Positions 16,537 through 25,646 of a DNA stretch of 64,000 nt are shown here, piece after piece; the first letter of the stretch is position 1; every line of letters begins with the position of its first letter. The notes under the pieces were generated by a model. The model was not told the DNA's origin and did not search any database. It worked only from the letters and a program-made list of their open reading frames with translations. The translations under genes were made by a program, and so were the position numbers. The stretch comes from Streptomyces nigrescens (lineage in GTDB: Bacteria > Actinomycetota > Actinomycetes > Streptomycetales > Streptomycetaceae), in assembly GCA_024349765.1 (NCBI GenBank), contig AP026073.1:2108001-2172000 (forward strand). The letters are read 5' to 3'.

Positions 16537-17766
16537 ATGCATGCATGGCCCGCTTCTGAGGTCCCCGCCCTGCCCGGTCAGGGCCGCGACCTGAGGATCC
16601 ACGACACCGCGACCGGCGGACGGGTGACCCTCGCCCCCGGTCCCGTCGCCCGTATCTATGTCTGCGGCATCACGCCGTACGACGCCACCCACATGGGGCA
16701 CGCGGCGACCTACAACGCGTTCGACCTGGTTCAGCGCGTGTGGCTCGACACGAAGCGCCAGGTGCACTACGTGCAGAACGTCACCGACGTCGACGATCCG
16801 CTGCTGGAGCGGGCGCAGAAGACCGGCGACGACTGGACCGCGCTCGCCGAGCGCGAGACCGCCCTGTTCCGCGAGGACATGACGGCGCTGCGGATGCTGC
16901 CGCCGCAGCACTACATAGGCGCCGTCGAGTCGATACCCGGCATCGTCCCGCTGGTGGAGCGGCTGCGCGACGCCGGCGCCGCCTACGAGCTGGACGGCGA
17001 CATCTACTTCTCCGTCGCCTCCGACCCGCACTTCGGCGAGGTCTCCGGACTCGACGCCGAGGCGATGCGGCTGCTGTCCGCCGAGCGCGGCGGCGACCCC
17101 GAGCGCGAGGGCAAGAAGAACCCGCTCGACCCGATGCTGTGGATGGCCGCCCGCGACGGCGAGCCGAGTTGGGACGGCGGCTCGCTGGGCCCCGGCCGGC
17201 CCGGCTGGCACATCGAGTGCGTCGCGATCGCCCTGGACCACCTCGGCATGGGCTTCGACGTCCAGGGCGGCGGCTCCGACCTCGCCTTCCCGCACCACGA
17301 GATGGGCGCCTCGCACGCCCAGGCGCTCACCGGCGAGCACCCGTTCGCCAAGGCGTACGTGCACGCCGGGATGGTGGCGCTGAACGGCGAGAAGATGTCC
17401 AAGTCCAAGGGCAACCTCGTCTTCGTCTCGAAGGTGCGGCGCGACGGCACCGACCCGGCGGCGATCCGCCTGGCGCTGCTCGCGCACCACTACCGCGCCG
17501 ACTGGGAGTGGACCGACGCGGTGCTCGACGAGGCCGTCGAGCGGCTGGCGCGCTGGCGCGCCGCGGTCTCCCGCCCCGACGGCCCGCCCGCCGAGGCCCT
17601 CCTGGAGGAGATCCGCACCGCGCTCGCCGACGACCTGGACTCCCCGGCCGCGCTGGCGGCCGTGGACCGCTGGGCCGCCGCGCAGCAGGCCGACGGCGGC
17701 ACCGACGAGGGCGCCCCCGGCCTCGTCTCCCGCGCCGTCGACGCGCTCCTGGGCGTGGCCCTCTGA
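16537..17766 (+). CDS. mshC: Cysteine:GlcN-inositol ligase MshC (mycothiol synthesis)
   Basis: The ATP-dependent ligase joins L-cysteine to 1-D-myo-inosityl 2-amino-2-deoxy-alpha-D-glucopyranoside, the third dedicated step of mycothiol synthesis. The 409-residue protein is a class I cysteinyl-tRNA-synthetase relative without the anticodon domain. It has [16 protein letters not shown] (zinc Cys43, HIGH-like 52-55), WHIEC (224-228, zinc), PHHE and KMSKS (285-289). Length equals what I recall for S. coelicolor MshC. ATG 16537 has no ribosome binding site and TACGCT ends six bases upstream, so translation may be leaderless. Other ATGs overlap in the same short run. Confidence 0.95.
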   Translation: MHAWPASEVPALPGQGRDLRIHDTATGGRVTLAPGPVARIYVCGITPYDATHMGHAATYNAFDLVQRVWLDTKRQVHYVQNVTDVDDPLLERAQKTGDDWTALAERETALFREDMTALRMLPPQHYIGAVESIPGIVPLVERLRDAGAAYELDGDIYFSVASDPHFGEVSGLDAEAMRLLSAERGGDPEREGKKNPLDPMLWMAARDGEPSWDGGSLGPGRPGWHIECVAIALDHLGMGFDVQGGGSDLAFPHHEMGASHAQALTGEHPFAKAYVHAGMVALNGEKMSKSKGNLVFVSKVRRDGTDPAAIRLALLAHHYRADWEWTDAVLDEAVERLARWRAAVSRPDGPPAEALLEEIRTALADDLDSPAALAAVDRWAAAQQADGGTDEGAPGLVSRAVDALLGVAL

Positions 17767-17794
17767 CGGCCCTCGCCTGACCCCCGTCCCGCGA

Positions 17795-17830
17795 GGGGCG
17801 CCCGTACCGGCCGGTGCGGGCGCCCCTTTT
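17795..17830 (+). terminator. Strong intrinsic terminator after mshC
   Basis: GGGGCGCCCGTACC pairs with GGTGCGGGCGCCCC (one G-T pair) around GGCC, directly followed by TTTT at 17827-17830. One of the few hairpins in the window with a T tract. Confidence 0.88.
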
Positions 17831-17936
17831 CCGCGCCCGCCCCGCGCCCGCGCCCGGGCCGGGCGACCGGAAATCCAGGAATCCGGCGCAAGAATCCATG
17901 GTGGGCCGCCCCGCCGGCGGGCTAGAGCTTTCCGGC

Positions 17937-20900
17937 ATGAGGAAACCAACAGGACTGCGGGCGGCGGTCGTTGCCGCGCTGCTCGGGCTCGTGGTGGCGG
18001 TCGCCGGCCCGGCCGGCAGCGCACCGGCCGCCGGCCCCGCGCCCGCCCACACCGTCGGGGACGTCACCGGCTTCGAGGCCGACGGGCCCGTCTACCACCT
18101 GCACGCGGGCCGGGCCGAGGCCCGCGTCAGCTTCGTGACGGACCGTACCTTCCGCCTCGAACTCGCCCCGGACGGCACCTTCTCCGACCCCACCGGCAAG
18201 GACATCGTGCTCCCCCAGGGCACCCCGCCGGCCACCCACTGGCGCGACGCCGGCGACGCCTACGAACTCAGCACGGCCGAGGTCACGTTGACGGCGTACA
18301 AGGCACCGCTGCGCTTCGAGCTGCGCCGGGCCGACGGCTCGCTGGTCTGGTCCGAGACCAAGGGCCTGAGCTGGGACGACAAGACCACCACGCAGACCCT
18401 CGCGCGCGGCGCCACCGAGCAGTTCTACGGCGCCGGCATGCAGAACGGCCGCGGCAACACCTCCCACCGCGGCCACACCGTCGAGGTGGGCGTCGACTAC
18501 AACTGGGACGACGGCGGCCACCCCAACTCCGTCCCCTTCTACCTCTCCACCGCCGGATACGGCGTCTTCCGCAACACCTACGCCCCCAACACCTACGCCT
18601 TCGGCGATCCGGTGACGACCACCGCGAAGGAACAGCGCTTCGACGCCTATTACTTCGCCGGGCCGCGCACGAAGGACGTCATCGGCCAGTACACCGCACT
18701 GACCGGAAAGCCCTTCCTGCCGCCCGTGTACGGCCTGGAGATCGGCGATTCGGACTGCTATCTGCACAATGCGAACCGCGGGGAACGGCACACCCTGGAT
18801 TCCCTGAAGGTCGCCGACGGATATGTGCAGCACGACATGCCCAACGGCTGGATGCTGGTGAACGACGGCTACGGCTGCGGATACGAAGACCTCGGCCGGA
18901 CCTCCCAGGGGCTCGGCGACCGCAAGATGAAACTCGGGCTGTGGACCGAGGACGGCATCGCCAAACTCGCCGAGCAGGTCAAGGCCGGCCAGCGGATCGC
19001 CAAACTCGACGTGGCCTGGGTCGGCGACGGCTACAAATTCGCCCTGGACGGCTGCAAGGACGCCTACCAGGGGATCGAGGACAACAGCGACGCACGGGGA
19101 TTCACCTGGGCCCCGGAAAGCTGGGCGGGCGCGCAGCGGTGCGGCGTCCAGTGGTCCGGCGACCAGAGCGGAAGCTGGGAATACATCCGCTGGCAGATAC
19201 CGACCTACGCCGGCGCGACGATGTCCGGGCTCGCCTACACGACCGGTGACGTGGACGGCATCTTCGGCGGCAGTCCCAAGACGTACGTCCGCGATCTGCA
19301 GTGGAAGGCCTTCCTCCCGGCGGTCATGACGATGGACGGCTGGGCCGCCAGCGACAAACAGCCCTACCGCTACGGCGATCCGTACACGGCCGTCAACCGG
19401 AAATACCTGAAGCTGAAGGAATCGCTGCTGCCGTACATGTACTCCTACGCGGCCGAGGCGACCCGGACCGGGGTCGGGCCGGTGCGTCCGCTGTCGCTGG
19501 AATACCCCGACGACCCGAAGGCCGCCACGGACGCCGCGAAGTACGAATTCCTCTCCGGCCAGGACTTCCTGGTCGCCCCCGTCTACCAGGACACCGACAC
19601 CCGCGACGGCATCTACCTGCCCAAGGGCACCTGGATCGACTACTGGTCCGGACGCACCTACCGGGGACCGGTGACCCTCGACGGCTACAGCGCGCCGCTG
19701 GACACCCTGCCGCTGTTCGTCAAGGCCGGCGCCGCCGTGCCGATGTGGCCCGGCATCAGGTCCTACCAGGACCGGACCGCCGGTTCACCGCTCGCCTGGG
19801 ACGTCTACCCGCAGGGCCGCTCGTCGTTCACGCTCTACGAGGACGACGGGGTGACCCGCGCCCACCGGACGGGCGCCGGCGCCACCCAGCGGGTCGACGT
19901 CACGGCACCCCGCTCCGGCGCCGGTGACGTACATCTCGACGTCGGGGCCTCGAAGGGCTCCTTCCACGGCAAGCAGACCAGCCGGCCGTACGAGTTCACC
20001 GTGCACACCGGGGACGCACCGCGCGGGGTGGAGCTGGCCGGCCGGCCGCTGAAGCGGCTGCCGTCCGCGCGCGCCCTCGAAGCGGCCGGGCAGGGCTGGT
20101 ACTACGACCCGGCCGACCGCGGCGGAGTCGTCCACGTCACGACCGCCGCCCGCCCCACCGACCGGGCCTTCGGCCTGACGCTCACGGGCGCCAGCGCGGT
20201 CGGCGGCCGGACCCCGGGCGCAGGCGTCACGGTCACCACCCCCGGCGGCCAGGAGGTCACCAAGGGCGCGCCGACGACCGTACGGACCGCGGTGACGGCC
20301 GGGACCCGGGACGCCACGGACGTGTCGGTGTCGCTGTCCGCGCCCGAGGGCTGGCGGGTCTCCGCGCCGGCACACCACGGCCGGCTCGCGGCCGGCGGCA
20401 CCGCCCGCGACGCGCTGACCGTGACCGCGCCCAAGGACGCCGGCAGCGCCGACCCGGTGACCGTCACCGCCACCGTCCGCTACCGGGCGGCGGGGGCACC
20501 GCGCACCACCGTGCACCGCTTCGAGGTACGGCCGGTACCGCCCGCGCCGGCCGCCGACACCTGGGCGAGCGACATGGAATGGCTGACCGCCACCAATGGC
20601 TACGGCCCGGCCGAACGGGACCGCAGCAACGGCGAGTCGGGCCCGGCGGACGGCCATCCGCTCACCCTCGCCGGGAAGACGTACGCCAAGGGCATCGGCG
20701 CGCACGCCAACGCGGACCTGGAGTTCTTCACCGGGGGCCGCTGCACCTCGTTCACCGCGGACGCCGGGATCGACGACGAGATCGCCGACTACGGGGAGGT
20801 CGCCTTCTCCGTGGAGGCGGACGGCAAGGTGCTGTGGACCTCGCCGAAGCTGACCGGGAAGTCGGCGCCGGTGGCGGTGGACGTACCGCTGCGCGGCGCC

Positions 20901-20993
20901 CGGCACGTACGGCTGAAGGTGACCGACACCGACGGCAAGAAGTCCGGTGACCACGGCGACTGGGCGGGGGCGCGCTTCCACTGCTCCGGATGA
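17937..20993 (+). CDS. Secreted glycoside hydrolase family 31 with NEW3 and NPCBM domains
   Basis: A 1018-residue secreted enzyme. The signal peptide is residues 1 to about 29 (ALLGLVVAVAGPAGSAPA). An N-terminal beta-sandwich leads into the GH31 (alpha/beta)8 barrel, with nucleophile Asp358 (AKLDVAW) and acid/base Asp409 (QWSGDQSGSW). Next are C-terminal sheets with TLYEDDG, a NEW3-like Ig domain (about 765-865) and a carbohydrate-binding NPCBM domain (874-1018). GH31 enzymes act on alpha-linked glucose, xylose, galactose or other sugars; the bond cut here is not certain. The neighbouring sugar cluster hints that it feeds that pathway. No clear ribosome binding site precedes ATG 17937. Confidence 0.88.
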   Translation: MRKPTGLRAAVVAALLGLVVAVAGPAGSAPAAGPAPAHTVGDVTGFEADGPVYHLHAGRAEARVSFVTDRTFRLELAPDGTFSDPTGKDIVLPQGTPPATHWRDAGDAYELSTAEVTLTAYKAPLRFELRRADGSLVWSETKGLSWDDKTTTQTLARGATEQFYGAGMQNGRGNTSHRGHTVEVGVDYNWDDGGHPNSVPFYLSTAGYGVFRNTYAPNTYAFGDPVTTTAKEQRFDAYYFAGPRTKDVIGQYTALTGKPFLPPVYGLEIGDSDCYLHNANRGERHTLDSLKVADGYVQHDMPNGWMLVNDGYGCGYEDLGRTSQGLGDRKMKLGLWTEDGIAKLAEQVKAGQRIAKLDVAWVGDGYKFALDGCKDAYQGIEDNSDARGFTWAPESWAGAQRCGVQWSGDQSGSWEYIRWQIPTYAGATMSGLAYTTGDVDGIFGGSPKTYVRDLQWKAFLPAVMTMDGWAASDKQPYRYGDPYTAVNRKYLKLKESLLPYMYSYAAEATRTGVGPVRPLSLEYPDDPKAATDAAKYEFLSGQDFLVAPVYQDTDTRDGIYLPKGTWIDYWSGRTYRGPVTLDGYSAPLDTLPLFVKAGAAVPMWPGIRSYQDRTAGSPLAWDVYPQGRSSFTLYEDDGVTRAHRTGAGATQRVDVTAPRSGAGDVHLDVGASKGSFHGKQTSRPYEFTVHTGDAPRGVELAGRPLKRLPSARALEAAGQGWYYDPADRGGVVHVTTAARPTDRAFGLTLTGASAVGGRTPGAGVTVTTPGGQEVTKGAPTTVRTAVTAGTRDATDVSVSLSAPEGWRVSAPAHHGRLAAGGTARDALTVTAPKDAGSADPVTVTATVRYRAAGAPRTTVHRFEVRPVPPAPAADTWASDMEWLTATNGYGPAERDRSNGESGPADGHPLTLAGKTYAKGIGAHANADLEFFTGGRCTSFTADAGIDDEIADYGEVAFSVEADGKVLWTSPKLTGKSAPVAVDVPLRGARHVRLKVTDTDGKKSGDHGDWAGARFHCSG

Positions 20994-21023
20994 CCGCCCC
21001 CGGACGCCGCCGGAGATGACGGC

Positions 21024-21061
21024 GGGGCGCCGGACCGGCCCGTCGGCCGGTCCGGCGCCCC
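21024..21061. terminator. Bidirectional terminator between GH31 and parJ
   Basis: A perfect 17-bp stem (21024-21040 with 21045-21061) with loop CGTC, between convergent genes. The arm starts GGGGCGCCGGACC. Confidence 0.82.
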
Positions 21062-21083
21062 GGTGCGGGTCAGCGGCCCGGGG

Positions 21084-22142
21084 TCAGTCGCCGCTCTCCT
21101 CCGGGCCGTCCTCGTCGGGCCGCCGGGAGGAGTCGGACGGGCCGGCGTCCTTCGGGCCGGTGCCGGGCTCGCGCGGTTCCTTGGAGGCCGGGCGGGGCGG
21201 CCGGGTGCGGCCGCTGGTCGTGTCGCGGAGGTAGGAGCTGTCCCGGCCCTCCGCGAGCCCGCCCTCGGTGGCCACGCCGGGGCCGGACTGCGGGTCGCGG
21301 CGGCGCAGATAGCGCTCGAACTCGCGGGCGATCGCCTCACCGGACGCCTCCGGCAGGTCCGCGGTGTCCCGCGCCTCCTCCAGCGACTGCACGTACTCGG
21401 CGACCTCGCTGTCCTCCGCCGCCAGCTGGTCCACGCCCAGCTGCCAGGCCCGTGCGTCCTCGCTCAGCTCGCCCAGCGGGATGCTGATGTCGAGGAGGTC
21501 CTCCAGGCGGTTGAGCAGCGCGAGGCTGGCCTTCGGGTTGGGCGGCTGGGAGACGTAGTGCGGCACCGCCGCCCACAGGCTCACCGCCGGCACGCCCGCG
21601 TGGGTGCACGCCTCCTGGAGGATCCCGACGATGCCGGTCGGGCCCTCGTAGCGCGACTCCTCCAGGTCCAGCCGGCGGGCCAGGTCCGCGTCCGAGGTGA
21701 CCCCGCTGACCGGGACCGGGCGGGTGTGCGGGGTGTCCCCGAGCAGCGAGCCCAGCACCACCAGCATCTCCACGCCCAACTCATGGGCGAAACCGAGGAT
21801 TTCGTTGCAGAACGAGCGCCAGCGCATGCTCGGCTCGATGCCGCGGACCAGCACCAGGTCGCGCGCCCGGCCCTTGCCGTTCGCATCGCTGACCCGGACC
21901 ACGGAGAGCCGGGTGGTCGGCCAGGTGATCTTGCGTACGCCGCCGTCGAGGAAGACGGTGGGACGGTTCACCTGGAAGTCGTAGTAGTCCTCGGCGTCCA
22001 GCGCGGCGAAGACCTCGCCCTTCCACTCCCGGTCCAGATGGGCGACCGCGGCGGAGGCGGCGTCGCCGGCGTCGTTCCAGCCTTCGAACGCGGCCACCAT
22101 GACCGGGTCGATCAGCTCGGGCACCCCCTCCAGCTCGATCAC
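21084..22142 (-). CDS. parJ: PAC2 family protein, probable ParJ
   Basis: A 352-residue protein with a PAC2 (proteasome-assembly-chaperone-like) domain over about residues 10-230: [30 protein letters not shown] and [11 protein letters not shown] charged, disordered tail follows (from about 290, rich in Pro, Arg, Glu and Asp). In S. coelicolor the actinobacterial protein ParJ, a regulator of ParA polymerisation in sporulating hyphae, lies next to mshC; the same neighbourhood suggests this is ParJ. The name rests on synteny and recollection, not on alignment. The start is GTG 22142 with AAGGAGG upstream. Confidence 0.75.
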   Translation of the reverse strand: MIELEGVPELIDPVMVAAFEGWNDAGDAASAAVAHLDREWKGEVFAALDAEDYYDFQVNRPTVFLDGGVRKITWPTTRLSVVRVSDANGKGRARDLVLVRGIEPSMRWRSFCNEILGFAHELGVEMLVVLGSLLGDTPHTRPVPVSGVTSDADLARRLDLEESRYEGPTGIVGILQEACTHAGVPAVSLWAAVPHYVSQPPNPKASLALLNRLEDLLDISIPLGELSEDARAWQLGVDQLAAEDSEVAEYVQSLEEARDTADLPEASGEAIAREFERYLRRRDPQSGPGVATEGGLAEGRDSSYLRDTTSGRTRPPRPASKEPREPGTGPKDAGPSDSSRRPDEDGPEESGD

Positions 22143-22448
22143 CCAGCGCCTCCTTCCGACCGGCCCGGCCGTCGGGGACGGCGGCCGGCAGCAGTTCCAT
22201 TACGTGCGCCACCAAGCCTACGGCTTGTGTGGGCCCGGTCCGCAGCCCCTGTGCACGAACACGTCCCGAGTCATCCGATCTGTGGCCGAGGTCATGCGTC
22301 CTTGCTTCCTCAACTTCCGCCCGACATTCGGTACGGGGTCTGGACGGCGCCTCAGGGACGGGTCTATACATCGGATGACCCGGAAAGGTCCGATGTTAGC
22401 TCCGCCGGCAGGAACGATGTTCCTCCGCTACTCCCCAGGGGCGTGCGC
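22143..22448. promoter_or_regulatory. Divergent promoter region parJ / sugar-acid operon
   Basis: This 306-base interval holds the parJ leader (AAGGAGG just outside its start) and the control region of the fuconate dehydratase operon. At the operon side a promoter-like pair TGGACG (22341-22346) and TATACA (22365-22370), 18 bases apart, overlaps a candidate operator at 22368-22377. A further CCGATGTTAG half-site-like sequence lies at 22390-22399. Nothing else structured is seen. Confidence 0.5.
22366..22379. promoter_or_regulatory. Candidate FadR/GntR operator in the fuc operon promoter
   Basis: ACATC-G-GATG (22368-22377) is the same palindromic core as in the 19-bp palindrome in front of the cluster's GntR-type regulator gene (ACATC-C-GATG). 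It overlaps the presumed -10 sequence TATACA, as expected of a repressor site. Confidence 0.55.
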
Positions 22449-23774
22449 ATGGCCGCGACCGGCACCGTCACCGCGTTCGAGATCCACGACGTCCGCTTCC
22501 CCACCTCGGAGCGGCTCGACGGCTCGGACGCCATGCACCCCGACCCCGACTACTCCGCCGCCTACCTCGTCCTGCACACCGCCGGCGGACCGCGCGGCCA
22601 CGGCCTGTGCTTCACCCTCGGCCGCGGCAACGACGTGATGGCCGCCGCGATCCGGTCCCTCGCGCCGTACCTCGTCGGCCGCCCGGTGCCCGCCACCGCC
22701 GCCGACCTCGCCGCCCTGCACCGCGACCTCACCCACGACTCCCAGCTGCGCTGGCTCGGCCCCGAGAAGGGCGTGATGCAGATGGCGGCCGGCGCGGTCC
22801 TCAACGCCGCCTGGGACCTGGCCGCCCGCCGGGCCGGCCTGCCGGTGTGGGAGTTCCTCGCCGCGATGACCCCCGAGGACCTCGTCTCGCTCGTCGACTT
22901 CCGCTACCTCTCCGACGCCCTCACGCCCGGCGAGGCGCTGGCCCTGCTGCGCGCCGCCGAGCCCGGCCGGGCCGCCCGCGCCGCCCGCCTGAAGGCCGAG
23001 GGCTACCCCGCCTACACCACCTCGCCCGGCTGGCTCGGCTACGACGACGGCAAGCTGGTCCGGCTCGCCAAGGAGGCGGTGGCCGACGGCTTCGGGCAGA
23101 TCAAACTGAAGGTGGGCGCCGACCTCGACGACGACAAGCGGCGGTTGCGGCTGGCCCGCGCCGCGGTCGGCCCCGGCGTACGGATCGCGGTCGACGCCAA
23201 CCAGCGCTGGGACGTGGCCGAGGCGGTCCGCTGGATGACCGCGCTGGCGCCGTACACCCCGTACTGGATCGAGGAACCGACCAGCCCGGACGACGTGCTG
23301 GGGCACGCCGCGGTGCGCTCCGGGCAGCCGGTGAAGGTCGCCACCGGTGAACACGTCGCCAACCGGGTGGTGTTCAAACAGCTGCTGCAGGCCGGCGCGG
23401 TGGACTTCGTCCAGATCGACGCGGCACGGGTGGCCGGGGTCAACGAGAACCTGGCCATCCTGCTGCTCGCCGCCAAATACGGCGTCCCGGTGTGCCCGCA
23501 CGCGGGCGGCGTGGGCCTGTGCGAGCTGGTGCAGCACCTGGCGATGTTCGACTACGTGGCCGTCTCGGGCAGCCGGGACGACCGCGTCATCGAGTACGTC
23601 GACCACCTCCACGAGCACTTCGTCCACCCGGTCGTGATCGAGCACGGCCGCTACCGGGCCCCGGCCGCCCCCGGCTTCTCCGCCGAGATGCACCCGGCGT
23701 CCCTCGCCGCCCACCGCTACCCCGACGGGCCCGTGTGGCGGGCCCGCCGGACCACCGAGGAGGCCCTCGCATGA
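22449..23774 (+). CDS. L-fuconate dehydratase (enolase superfamily)
   Basis: A 441-residue enzyme that would dehydrate L-fuconate (or a similar sugar acid) to 2-keto-3-deoxy-L-fuconate. The mandelate-racemase/enolase signatures are the KxK base pair ([10 protein letters not shown]), metal ligands in [19 protein letters not shown] and TGEH, and the C-terminal [14 protein letters not shown]. The [15 protein letters not shown] and [19 protein letters not shown] segments are characteristic of the fuconate dehydratase subgroup. The start is ATG 22449. The stop overlaps the SDR start (ATGA), so the two are coupled. Confidence 0.85.
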   Translation: MAATGTVTAFEIHDVRFPTSERLDGSDAMHPDPDYSAAYLVLHTAGGPRGHGLCFTLGRGNDVMAAAIRSLAPYLVGRPVPATAADLAALHRDLTHDSQLRWLGPEKGVMQMAAGAVLNAAWDLAARRAGLPVWEFLAAMTPEDLVSLVDFRYLSDALTPGEALALLRAAEPGRAARAARLKAEGYPAYTTSPGWLGYDDGKLVRLAKEAVADGFGQIKLKVGADLDDDKRRLRLARAAVGPGVRIAVDANQRWDVAEAVRWMTALAPYTPYWIEEPTSPDDVLGHAAVRSGQPVKVATGEHVANRVVFKQLLQAGAVDFVQIDAARVAGVNENLAILLLAAKYGVPVCPHAGGVGLCELVQHLAMFDYVAVSGSRDDRVIEYVDHLHEHFVHPVVIEHGRYRAPAAPGFSAEMHPASLAAHRYPDGPVWRARRTTEEALA

Positions 23775-24538
23775 CGGACTTCGACGGCCTGGCCGCCCTC
23801 GTCACCGGCGGTGCCTCCGGCATCGGCGCCGCCACCGCCGCGCTGCTCCTCGAACGCGGCGCCCAGGTGGCCGTACTGGACCGCGACCCGGCCGGCGCCC
23901 CGCCCGGCACCCTCGCGCTCACCGCCGACCTCACCTCCGCCGCCGCCGTACGCGCCGCCGTCGACGAGGCGGCGGCCGAACTCGGCGCCCTGCACACCCT
24001 CGTCGGCAACGCCGGCATCGGCGCGATCGGCACCGTCGAGGACAACGACGACGAGGAGTGGCGGCACGTCCTGGACGTCAACCTCCTCGGCCTGGTCCGC
24101 ACCGCCCGCGCCGCCCTGCCCCACCTGCGCCGGGCGGCCCGGGACCGCCCCGGAGCCGTGTCGATCACCCACACCTGCTCCATCGCCGCCACCGCCGGAC
24201 TGCCGCAACGGGCCCTGTACGGCGCCAGCAAGGGGGCGGTGCTGTCGCTGACGCTCGCCATGGCCGCCGACCACGTCCGCGAGGGCATCCGGGTCAACTG
24301 CGTCAACCCGGGCACCGCCGACACCCCGTGGATCGGCCGGCTGCTGGCCCGGGCCGACGACCCGGCGGCCGAACGCGCCGCCCTCGACGCCCGCCAGCCG
24401 ATGGGCCGGATGGTCACGGCCGGCGAAGTGGCCGCCGCCATCGCCTCGTTGGCGTCCCCGGCCGCCGCCGGCATCACCGGCACCTCGCTCGCCGTCGACG
24501 GCGGCATGCAGGGCCTGCGCCTGCGCCCCGCGACCTGA
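23771..24538 (+). CDS. SDR dehydrogenase, probable 2-keto-3-deoxy-L-fuconate dehydrogenase
   Basis: A 255-residue short-chain dehydrogenase. It has the NAD(P) motif TGGASGIG, a GNAGIG motif, the catalytic Tyr-x3-Lys in LYGASKGA and the usual C-terminal SLAVDGG. In the oxidative L-fucose route an SDR oxidises 2-keto-3-deoxy-L-fuconate to the 2,4-diketo acid. That step is inferred here from coupling to the fuconate dehydratase gene (four-base ATGA overlap). Related SDRs act on many sugar acids, so the substrate is provisional. Confidence 0.78.
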   Translation: MTDFDGLAALVTGGASGIGAATAALLLERGAQVAVLDRDPAGAPPGTLALTADLTSAAAVRAAVDEAAAELGALHTLVGNAGIGAIGTVEDNDDEEWRHVLDVNLLGLVRTARAALPHLRRAARDRPGAVSITHTCSIAATAGLPQRALYGASKGAVLSLTLAMAADHVREGIRVNCVNPGTADTPWIGRLLARADDPAAERAALDARQPMGRMVTAGEVAAAIASLASPAAAGITGTSLAVDGGMQGLRLRPAT

Positions 24539-24584
24539 CCCGGCCGCGGACGGAAAAGCCCACCCGACCGACCAAGGGACTCCC

Positions 24585-25646
24585 ATGAGACTGCGTACGA
24601 CCGGCGCGGCGGCGGGTGCCGCGGTGTCCGTCCTCGCCGCCCTCGCCGCCCTCGCCGCGCTCACCGGCTGCAACCGCGGCAGCGACGCCGCCGGCCGGAT
24701 CGGCATCGACCTGCCCCGCACGGACACCGACTTCTGGAACTCCTACGAGCAGTACCTCCAAAAGGACCTGGACCACGGCGGCCCGGCGGCCCTCCCGCTG
24801 TCCAACTCCCAGAACGACATCGCCAAGGTCGTCGCCGATGTGCAGGCGCTGACCGGCCAGGGCGCCAAGGCGATCGTGATGGCCCCGCAGGACACCGGGG
24901 CCATCAGCGCCGAGCTGCAGCGGCTCGCGGCGAAGAAGATCCCTGTCGTCAGCGTGGACACCCGGCCCGACGACGGCACCGTCTACATGGTCGTCCGCGC
25001 CGACAACCGCGCCTACGGTGAGAAGTCCTGTGACTACCTCGGCCACAAGCTCGGCGGCCGGGGCCGGGTCGCCGAACTCCAGGGCGACCTCAGCTCGGTC
25101 AACGGGCGGGACCGCTCCGAGGCGTTCGCGGCCTGCATGAAGAAGAAGTACCCGAAGATCACCGTGCACGAGCTGGCCACCGACTGGAAGGGCGAGGTCG
25201 CCTCCGCCAAGCTGCAGAGCCTGCTCGCCCAGCACCCCGATCTCGACGGCCTCTACCTGCAGGCCGGCGGCGCCTTCCTGCAGCCCACGCTCGCCCTGCT
25301 GGAGCAGCGGAAACGGCTCGTACCGGCCGGCTCCGCCGGGCACCTCACCATCATCTCCAACGACGGCATACCGGACGAACTGGCCGCGATCCGCGCCGGC
25401 ACGATCGACGCCACCCTCTCCCAGCCGGCCGACCTCTACGCCAAGTACGCGCTCTTCTACGCGCGGGCCGCGCTGGACGGCAAGACCTTCCGGCCCGGCC
25501 CCACCGACCACCACTCCACCATCGTGAAGATCAAGAACGGTCTGGAGGACCAGCTCCCGGCACCCCTGGTCACCAAGGCCAACGTCGACGACGCCACGCT
25601 CTGGGCCAACCAGCTCGACCGGCCCGGGAAGAAGCAGCGGCGATGA
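24585..25646 (+). CDS. Sugar ABC transporter substrate-binding lipoprotein
   Basis: A 353-residue periplasmic-binding protein of the RbsB type (peripla_BP_4). The N-terminal signal ends in the lipobox LTGC, which anchors it outside the membrane by Cys. The body has sugar-binding segments such as GAKAIVMAPQDTGAIS and VVSVDTRPDDG. It is the first gene of an importer (lipoprotein, ATPase, permease) embedded between catabolic genes. The ligand is probably L-fucose or a related deoxy sugar, by context. The start is ATG 24585 behind AAGGGA. Confidence 0.85.
   Translation: MRLRTTGAAAGAAVSVLAALAALAALTGCNRGSDAAGRIGIDLPRTDTDFWNSYEQYLQKDLDHGGPAALPLSNSQNDIAKVVADVQALTGQGAKAIVMAPQDTGAISAELQRLAAKKIPVVSVDTRPDDGTVYMVVRADNRAYGEKSCDYLGHKLGGRGRVAELQGDLSSVNGRDRSEAFAACMKKKYPKITVHELATDWKGEVASAKLQSLLAQHPDLDGLYLQAGGAFLQPTLALLEQRKRLVPAGSAGHLTIISNDGIPDELAAIRAGTIDATLSQPADLYAKYALFYARAALDGKTFRPGPTDHHSTIVKIKNGLEDQLPAPLVTKANVDDATLWANQLDRPGKKQRR

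Noticed and set aside
22271-22283. A third FadR/GntR site, TCATCCGATCTGT
   Set aside because: Only a three-base dyad (ATC-C-GAT) matches; too weak to list beside the two better sites.
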